In this document: in pieces, positions 13,212 to 17,725 of the stretch
How positions within the stretch are numbered: the stretch's first letter is position 1
Layout of the letters: every line of letters begins with the position of its first letter
Assembly (NCBI GenBank): GCA_964555675.1
Contig: CAZKTU010000129.1
Coordinates: 1-17,725, forward strand
Source: CAIWXH01 sp964555675
GTDB lineage: Bacteria > Chloroflexota > Chloroflexia > Chloroflexales > Chloroflexaceae
Length of the DNA stretch: 17,725 nucleotides
Direction: 5' to 3'
Made by a program: the position numbers and the translations under genes
The notes under the pieces: model-generated
Seen by the model: only the letters and a program-made list of their open reading frames with translations
The model's database searches: none
What the model was told of the DNA's origin: nothing

Positions 13212-13538
13212 ATGGACACGACACCCGCCGCCGCGACCTACTTCGCCGACCTGATCGCCGAGGCCGCGCCCCCCACGGGGGGCATCCTCAGCCGCACGCT
13301 CTTCGCCGACGAGCAGCTGAAGCTCGTGCTCTTCGCCTTCGACGCGGGCCAGGAGCTCTCGGAGCACACGGCGGCCAGGCCCGTCATCGTACAGATCCTG
13401 GCGGGCACGGGCGCCCTGAGCGTCGGCGCCGAACTGTACGAGGCCCGCCCCGGGACCTGGCTGCACATGCCGGCGCGCACGCCCCACAGCCTCAAGGCCG
13501 AGACGCCCCTGGTCATGCTGCTGACCATGCTGAAATAG
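13212..13538 (+). CDS. Small cupin-domain protein
   Basis: The protein is 108 residues in a single cupin barrel. The first cupin motif is degenerate (AGQELSEHTAARPVIVQILAGTG, with His52) and the second is PGTWLHMPARTPHSL (His85, His92). These His residues probably bind a metal. Single-domain cupins of this size are often binding or dioxygenase-like proteins; no substrate can be named. The start ATG at 13212 has GGAG five bases upstream. A longer in-frame reading (to 13107) would run through the CRP site and hairpin and is rejected. It is divergent from the stress gene, with a CRP-type site and a -10 upstream. It lies 71 bases before the YpdA-like gene, which has its own -10. Confidence 0.82.
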   Translation: MDTTPAAATYFADLIAEAAPPTGGILSRTLFADEQLKLVLFAFDAGQELSEHTAARPVIVQILAGTGALSVGAELYEARPGTWLHMPARTPHSLKAETPLVMLLTMLK

Positions 13539-13570
13539 CCAGGGGCCGCCTGGTCGGGGGCGTTTTCGGC

Positions 13571-13576
13571 TATCAT
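13571..13576 (+). promoter_or_regulatory. Putative -10 promoter for YpdA-like gene
   Basis: TATCAT in the context GGC-TATCAT predicts a start near 13583, about 27 bases before the ATG at 13610. No clear -35 is visible. A weak hairpin (CCAGG/CCTGG, 13539-13553) lies just upstream, after the cupin stop. Read-through from the cupin gene is also possible. Confidence 0.35.
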
Positions 13577-13609
13577 GGGTGGCATGATTGCAGCTTGGAA
13601 GGAGCGCTC

Positions 13610-14689
13610 ATGACCACCCTGCCCCGCTACGAGGTGGCGATTATCGGCGCGGGCCCGATCGGGATCGAGCTGGCGGTCTGCCTCAAGCTCGCCGGCGTGC
13701 CCTACCTGCAGCTCGACGCCGGCCAGATCGGCCACACCCTCACCTGGTGGCCCCGCAACACCAGCTTCTTCAGCACCAGCGAGCGCCTGGCCATCGCCGG
13801 CGTGCCCATCCCCAACAACCACCAGCAGCGCACCACGGGCGAGGAGTACCTGGCCTACCTGCGCGCCGTGGTCGAGCAGTTCGACCTGCAGATCAATAGC
13901 TACGAGCCGGTCACCGCCCTCGCCCGCGACGAAGAGGGCTTCACCCTGACCACCTCGCCCCTGGCGGGCGAGCAGCGCTACAGGGCGCGCCGGGTGGTCA
14001 TGGCGATCGGCGACATGCACTTCCCCCTGCACCTGGGCATCCCGGGCGAGGATCTGCCCCACGTCTCGCACTACTTCCGCGACCCCCACGACTACTTCAG
14101 GCGGCGCCTGTTGATCGTCGGCGGCAAGAACTCGGCGGTCGAGGCGGCCCTGCGCTGCTGGCGGGCCGGGGCCCGCGTGACCCTGAGCTATCGGCGGGCG
14201 CACTTCGACGAGCAGCGCATCAAGCACTGGCTGCTGCCCGACCTCGCGGCCCAGATCGAGGCGGGCACGATCGCCTTCTTGCCCGAGACCGCGCCGATCG
14301 CGATCACGCCCGGCTCGGTCGAGCTGGCCCGCTGCGCGGACGGGGCGCCCATCCCGGGCGCGACTTTCCGCCACCCCACCGACTTCGTGCTGCTCAACAC
14401 CGGCTTCCGCGGCGACCAGAGCCTGCTCGAGGCCATGGGCGTCGAGCTGCTCGGCCCCAACCGCGTGCCGGTCTTCAACCCCGAGACCATGGAGAGCAAC
14501 GTGCCCGGCCTCTACCTGGCCGGCACGGTCGCCGCGGGCGTCCAGCAGCGCTACACCCTCTTCATCGAGAACTGCCACGAGCACGCCGGCAAGATCACCC
14601 GCGCCCTCACCGGCCAATGGCCGCGCACCCTGGGCGACGTGCCCGCTCGCACCTACGGCCTGGCCTTCGAGCAGTTCGAGGCGAATTAG
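13610..14689 (+). CDS. YpdA-like FAD/NAD(P) thioredoxin-reductase-fold oxidoreductase
   Basis: The protein is 359 residues. FAD site is AIIGAGPIGIE (13-18), the NAD(P) site is LLIVGGKNSAVEAAL (171-175), and PVFNPETMESNVPGLYLAG is typical of the YpdA group near the second FAD contact. TSFFSTSERLAI and IPGEDLPHVSHYF also follow YpdA closely. In Firmicutes YpdA/Bdr reduces bacillithiol disulfide and uses a conserved Cys in GAGPCG. Here that place is Ile17 and there is no CxxC, so a thiol-disulfide reaction by that route is unlikely. It may be an NAD(P)H-dependent flavoreductase with another partner. The ATG at 13610 is chosen over a TTG at 13595 because AAGGAG (13599-13604) overlaps the latter. 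It lies between the cupin and adaptor genes, with a likely own promoter. The fold is firm; the substrate is not. Confidence 0.88.
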   Translation: MTTLPRYEVAIIGAGPIGIELAVCLKLAGVPYLQLDAGQIGHTLTWWPRNTSFFSTSERLAIAGVPIPNNHQQRTTGEEYLAYLRAVVEQFDLQINSYEPVTALARDEEGFTLTTSPLAGEQRYRARRVVMAIGDMHFPLHLGIPGEDLPHVSHYFRDPHDYFRRRLLIVGGKNSAVEAALRCWRAGARVTLSYRRAHFDEQRIKHWLLPDLAAQIEAGTIAFLPETAPIAITPGSVELARCADGAPIPGATFRHPTDFVLLNTGFRGDQSLLEAMGVELLGPNRVPVFNPETMESNVPGLYLAGTVAAGVQQRYTLFIENCHEHAGKITRALTGQWPRTLGDVPARTYGLAFEQFEAN

Positions 14690-14738
14690 GGGAACCTGCG
14701 GCCTCACCTGCCCGTCATAGAAGGTGGTTGACTCGGTC

Positions 14739-14747
14739 TGCTACCAT
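14739..14747 (+). promoter_or_regulatory. Putative extended -10 promoter for adaptor gene
   Basis: TGC-TACCAT on the plus strand matches the TGC-TAC-N-AT form seen upstream of rpoN and the amine oxidase. It predicts a start near 14754, about 37 bases before the adaptor ATG. TTGACT at 14728-14733 is too close to serve as its -35. Confidence 0.4.
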
Positions 14748-14790
14748 GCCGGTGGACCGAGAATAGGCATCAAAAACAGGCACACCTTTT

Positions 14791-16704
14791 ATGACAGCGA
14801 CCCCCGCCCCCCGCAGGCGCCGCCTCCGCTGGCGGCCGATCCTCACGGGGCTGGCCCTGCTGATCGGCCTCGGCGTCGTCGTCGCGGCCATAGTCGCCCG
14901 CCAGCTCCTCGTGCGCCCCAACGTCCCCGACCAGGCCGTCGCCCCGGTGGTCGTCCCCGTCGAGCGGGGCGACCTGATCGAGACCGTGCAGGTCAACGGC
15001 GCCCTCGAGCCCCGCGACCAGGCCCGCGTGAGCTTCCCGGAGGGCCAGCGGGTGCGCGAGGTGCTGGTGGCCCGCGGCGACAGTGTGGCCGAGGGCGACC
15101 TGCTGGCCCGCCTCGAGACCCGCGACCTCGAGCTGAAGGTGGCCGGGGCCCGCGCCGAGCTCGACCAGGCCCAGCAGGCCCTCGACAAGCTGGCCGCCGG
15201 CCCCAGCGAGGCCGACCTGGCCAAAGCCGCCGCCGCCGTGGCCCGCGCCCGCGCCGACCTGGCCGCCGACGGGCAGGCCGTGCGCCAGATCGACCTCGAC
15301 GTGGCCAAAGCGCGCCTCGATACAGCCCGCCAGCGCCTGGCCGACCTCGAGGCGGGGGTGGCCCCCGACGACCTGAGCGCCGCCGAGAAGGGCCTGGCCG
15401 CGGCCGAGGAGGCCCTGACCGCCGCCCAGCAGACGGTCGAGCAGACCCGCGACAGCAGCTCGCGCGCCAAGACCGACGCCCAGCAGGCCCTCGAGCGGGG
15501 CGCCCAGGAGCTCGAGAAGGTCCAGCGGGCCTACTCGGACGCCTGGTGGGACTGGGACTATGTGCAGCGCACAGGCCGCCACCCCACCGAGAAGGTCGTC
15601 GTCGACGAGAGCGGGCGCACCGAGAATCGCCGCCTCGACCAGCGCGAGACCGAGGCCTTCCGCCGGGCTCTGCTCGACGCCGAGGTGAACCTGCGCAATA
15701 GCGAGCTGAGCCTGAAGAACCTGAGCGAGGCCTTCGACCAGGCCCGCACGAACGAGATCCGCGAGATCGAGGCCGCCGAGCGGGGCGTGAGCAGCGCCGA
15801 GCGCAACCTGGCCGACGCCCGGCGCAGCCTGGAGATCGCCGGCACCCGCGGGCTCCAGGCCGCCGTGCTCGAGGCGCGCCAGGCTCTGGCCGAGGCCGAG
15901 AAGGCCTACAACGAGCTGGTGAACAACCCGACCCGGCCGGCCCGCCGCGCCGAGCTCGAGGCCGCCGTGCTCGAGGCCACGGCCGCCGAGCAGAAGCTGC
16001 GCGAGGGCCCCGACCCGGTCGAGCTGGCGCGGGCCCGCACCGCCCTCGAGCAGGCCCGCGCTACCCTGGCCACCGCCGAGGCCAACCTCGACGACGCGAG
16101 CCTCAGGGCCCCGATCGCGGGCACGGTCGTGGATATCACCCTCAAGCCGGGCACCCTGACCGCCTCGTCTGACGCCGTGCGCATCGCCGACCTGCGGGGC
16201 TTCCTGATCAGGGGCCAGGTCACCGAGGCCGACGTGGCGCGGGTGCAGGCGGGCCAGGGGGTGCAGGTCAGCGTCGACTCGGTGCCGGGCGAGAGCTTCC
16301 CCGGCGAGCTGCTGCTGGTGAGCGCCCTGCCCGCGAGCCAGGGCGACCAGAGCCAGTCGCAGGCCGGCTCGTTCGGCCCCGGCAGCGGCCCCCTCGGGGG
16401 GCTCTACCCGGTCGAGATCGGCGTGCAGAGCGACGACGAGCGCCTGCGGGTGGGCATGGCCACCACGGCCGGGATCGAGGTGCTGGCCATCCGCGATGTG
16501 CTCAGCATCCCCCTGCAGGCCGTCGAGTATGGCGAGGCCGGGCCCTTCGTCCGCCGCGAGGGCGGCGAGGAGGCCCCCGTCGAGCTAGGAGCCACCAGCG
16601 GCGACCGCGTGCAGGTGATCAGCGGCCTCGCCGAGGGCGAGCAGATCATCGTGCCCACCATCCCCCCGCTGGAGGGCATGCCGCCGGGAGCGTTCGCGCC
16701 ATGA
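14791..16704 (+). CDS. HlyD/MacA-type adaptor with long coiled coil
   Basis: The protein is 637 residues, against about 370 for MacA. It has a basic N-terminus (PRRRRLRWRP), one membrane helix (about 17-38), the first half of a lipoyl/barrel-sandwich domain (about 80-115), a very long Ala/Glu/Arg-rich helical region (about 116-435), the second lipoyl half (ASLRAPIAGTVVDI, from 437), a beta-barrel part, and the membrane-proximal end (AIRDVLSIPLQAV). Adaptors of this family link an inner-membrane pump to the outside or act with ABC transporters. The coiled coil is broken by short hinges at 134, 186 and 403. The start has no clear ribosome site. Its stop overlaps the permease start in ATGA (16701-16704), so the two form one transport unit. 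No outer-membrane channel is visible here. Confidence 0.88.
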   Translation: MTATPAPRRRRLRWRPILTGLALLIGLGVVVAAIVARQLLVRPNVPDQAVAPVVVPVERGDLIETVQVNGALEPRDQARVSFPEGQRVREVLVARGDSVAEGDLLARLETRDLELKVAGARAELDQAQQALDKLAAGPSEADLAKAAAAVARARADLAADGQAVRQIDLDVAKARLDTARQRLADLEAGVAPDDLSAAEKGLAAAEEALTAAQQTVEQTRDSSSRAKTDAQQALERGAQELEKVQRAYSDAWWDWDYVQRTGRHPTEKVVVDESGRTENRRLDQRETEAFRRALLDAEVNLRNSELSLKNLSEAFDQARTNEIREIEAAERGVSSAERNLADARRSLEIAGTRGLQAAVLEARQALAEAEKAYNELVNNPTRPARRAELEAAVLEATAAEQKLREGPDPVELARARTALEQARATLATAEANLDDASLRAPIAGTVVDITLKPGTLTASSDAVRIADLRGFLIRGQVTEADVARVQAGQGVQVSVDSVPGESFPGELLLVSALPASQGDQSQSQAGSFGPGSGPLGGLYPVEIGVQSDDERLRVGMATTAGIEVLAIRDVLSIPLQAVEYGEAGPFVRREGGEEAPVELGATSGDRVQVISGLAEGEQIIVPTIPPLEGMPPGAFAP

Positions 16705-17725
16705 AGCTCTTCGAGTCCCTGCGCGTCGCCCTCAGCTCCCTGCTGAGCAACCAGCTGCGCACCATTCTGGCCACCCTGGGCATCGCCATCGGCATCGCGG
16801 CGGTGAGCAGCCTGCTCTCGGTGGGCCAGAGCTTCCAGCGCTTCGCCATGAGCCAGTTCGCCGGGCTCGAGACCGACGCCCTGACCCTGCTGGCGCAACC
16901 CGACTTCGGCGCGATGGCGGGGCCGCCGCCCGAGCAGGCGCGCCTGACGACGGGCGACATCGAGGCCATTCGCGGCCTGCCCAATGTGCGCGAGGTGGCG
17001 GCGCGCTATCTCTCGGGCGGCGAGATCAGCGCGGCGGGCAGCATAGCCTACGGCAATATCATCGGGGCCGACCCGGCCTACCTGCGGCCAACCATGAGCA
17101 TGGCCCTGGGGCGCTTCCTCACCGACGAGGACCTGGCCGAGCGGGCCCGCGTGGCCGTGCTCGACTGGCCCATGGCCCAGCAGCTCTTCCCCGACGGGCG
17201 ACCCATGGGGCGGCAGGTGGTGGTACAGGGGCTGAGCTTCCAGGTGATCGGCGTGATCGCGCCGCAGCAGGACAGCTTCTTCTTCGGCGGGGGCAGTGTG
17301 GTGGTGCCGATCAGCGTCGCCCGCGACCGGCTCTTCCCCGAGGCGGCCCTGGGCAGCATCCAGGTCAGCGAGGCGACGATCTACCTGGAGGATGTCAGCA
17401 GGCTGGCCGAGACCCAGGCCGCAGTGAGCGAGTTGCTGCGCGCGCGGCACAAGCTGCGGCCCGATCAGGGCAACGACTTCAGCTTTCAAAACTTCGGCGA
17501 GTTTGCGGAAGCCAACAACAATATCCTGGTGGGCATCACAGTCTTCCTCGGCGTGATCGGCGGGATCGCCCTGATGGTGGGCGGGATCGGGATCATGAAC
17601 ATCATGCTGGTGAGCGTGGCCGAGCGCACGCGCGAGATCGGCCTGCGCAAGGCGGTCGGCGCGCGGCGCAGCGACATCCTGGCCCAGTTCCTGGTCGAGG
17701 CCCTGGTGCTGAGCCTGATCGGCGG
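16701..17725 (+). CDS. MacB-type ABC transporter permease (partial, 5' part)
   Basis: This reading frame starts at the ATG at 16701 and stays open to the right edge: 341 codons, no stop. The N-terminus (FESLRVALSSLLSNQLRTIL) leads into helix 1 (about 23-42), followed by a large outside MacB-core-like domain (about 45-265). A second helix begins at about 273 (ILVGITVFLGVIGGIALMVGGIGIM), followed by the family signature VSVAERTREIGLRKAVGARR. It lacks the N-terminal ATPase of fused MacB, so a separate ATPase gene should lie beyond the window. The ATGA overlap with the adaptor gene implies coupling. Likely job: efflux of a peptide, lipid or drug driven by the missing ATPase. The 3' end is outside the window. 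Confidence 0.93.
   Translation, partial: MKLFESLRVALSSLLSNQLRTILATLGIAIGIAAVSSLLSVGQSFQRFAMSQFAGLETDALTLLAQPDFGAMAGPPPEQARLTTGDIEAIRGLPNVREVAARYLSGGEISAAGSIAYGNIIGADPAYLRPTMSMALGRFLTDEDLAERARVAVLDWPMAQQLFPDGRPMGRQVVVQGLSFQVIGVIAPQQDSFFFGGGSVVVPISVARDRLFPEAALGSIQVSEATIYLEDVSRLAETQAAVSELLRARHKLRPDQGNDFSFQNFGEFAEANNNILVGITVFLGVIGGIALMVGGIGIMNIMLVSVAERTREIGLRKAVGARRSDILAQFLVEALVLSLIG

Noticed and set aside
13580..13594. TGGCATG-ATTG-CAGC before the YpdA-like gene, resembling a -24/-12 promoter
   Set aside because: The -12 part is poor (CAGC), and the predicted start would fall about four bases before the ATG, past the ribosome site.
14728..14733. TTGACT as a -35 element for the adaptor gene
   Set aside because: Only eight bases separate it from TACCAT, and no -10 lies at 16-18 bases.

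Overview
The window is GC-rich bacterial chromosome carrying 15 complete protein genes, plus a sixteenth cut off by the right edge. I see no rRNA, tRNA, CRISPR array or insertion sequence. Gene types, high GC and extended -10 promoters of the form TGC-TAC-N-AT would suit a Chloroflexota-like organism, but this is an inference without a marker gene.

Layout, left to right: sigma-54 factor rpoN (-) faces away from a YggT-family membrane protein (+). A stand-alone receiver protein (-) and a PAS-PAS-GAF histidine kinase (+) form a second divergent pair. Then come an MFS transporter (-) and a minus-strand operon of a flavin amine oxidase and two small-family membrane proteins (TIGR02587/TIGR02588 type). 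A zinc-ribbon protein and a 67-residue protein (+) follow. Next are a FAD/Rieske oxidoreductase (-), a GlsB/YeaQ membrane protein (-) and a large GSP17M-type stress protein (-). The right end carries a cupin (+), a YpdA-like flavoprotein (+), a long-coiled-coil HlyD/MacA-type adaptor (+) and the start of a MacB-type permease (+).

The main discovery is a compact set of -24/-12 (sigma-54) promoters around the rpoN gene itself. Six intergenic sites match TGGCACG-N5-TGC exactly and a seventh is a close variant. They point at rpoN, yggT, the receiver, the kinase, the zinc-ribbon operon, glsB (with the FAD/Rieske gene behind it) and the GSP17M protein. Most of these are envelope or stress genes, so the window looks like a local sigma-54 stress/envelope regulon with rpoN as a possible member. 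No AAA+ sigma-54 activator is encoded here. The amine oxidase operon, cupin, YpdA-like and adaptor genes lack such sites and instead have sigma-70-like extended -10 or -10 elements.

Other points of regulation: a perfect CRP-type palindrome (TGTGA-N6-TCACA) lies between the GSP17M and cupin genes, and an intrinsic terminator sits just upstream of the FAD/Rieske gene's ribosome binding site, so its expression probably depends on read-through. The sigma factor carries an unusual four-cysteine insert, and the YpdA-like protein lacks the conserved family cysteine.
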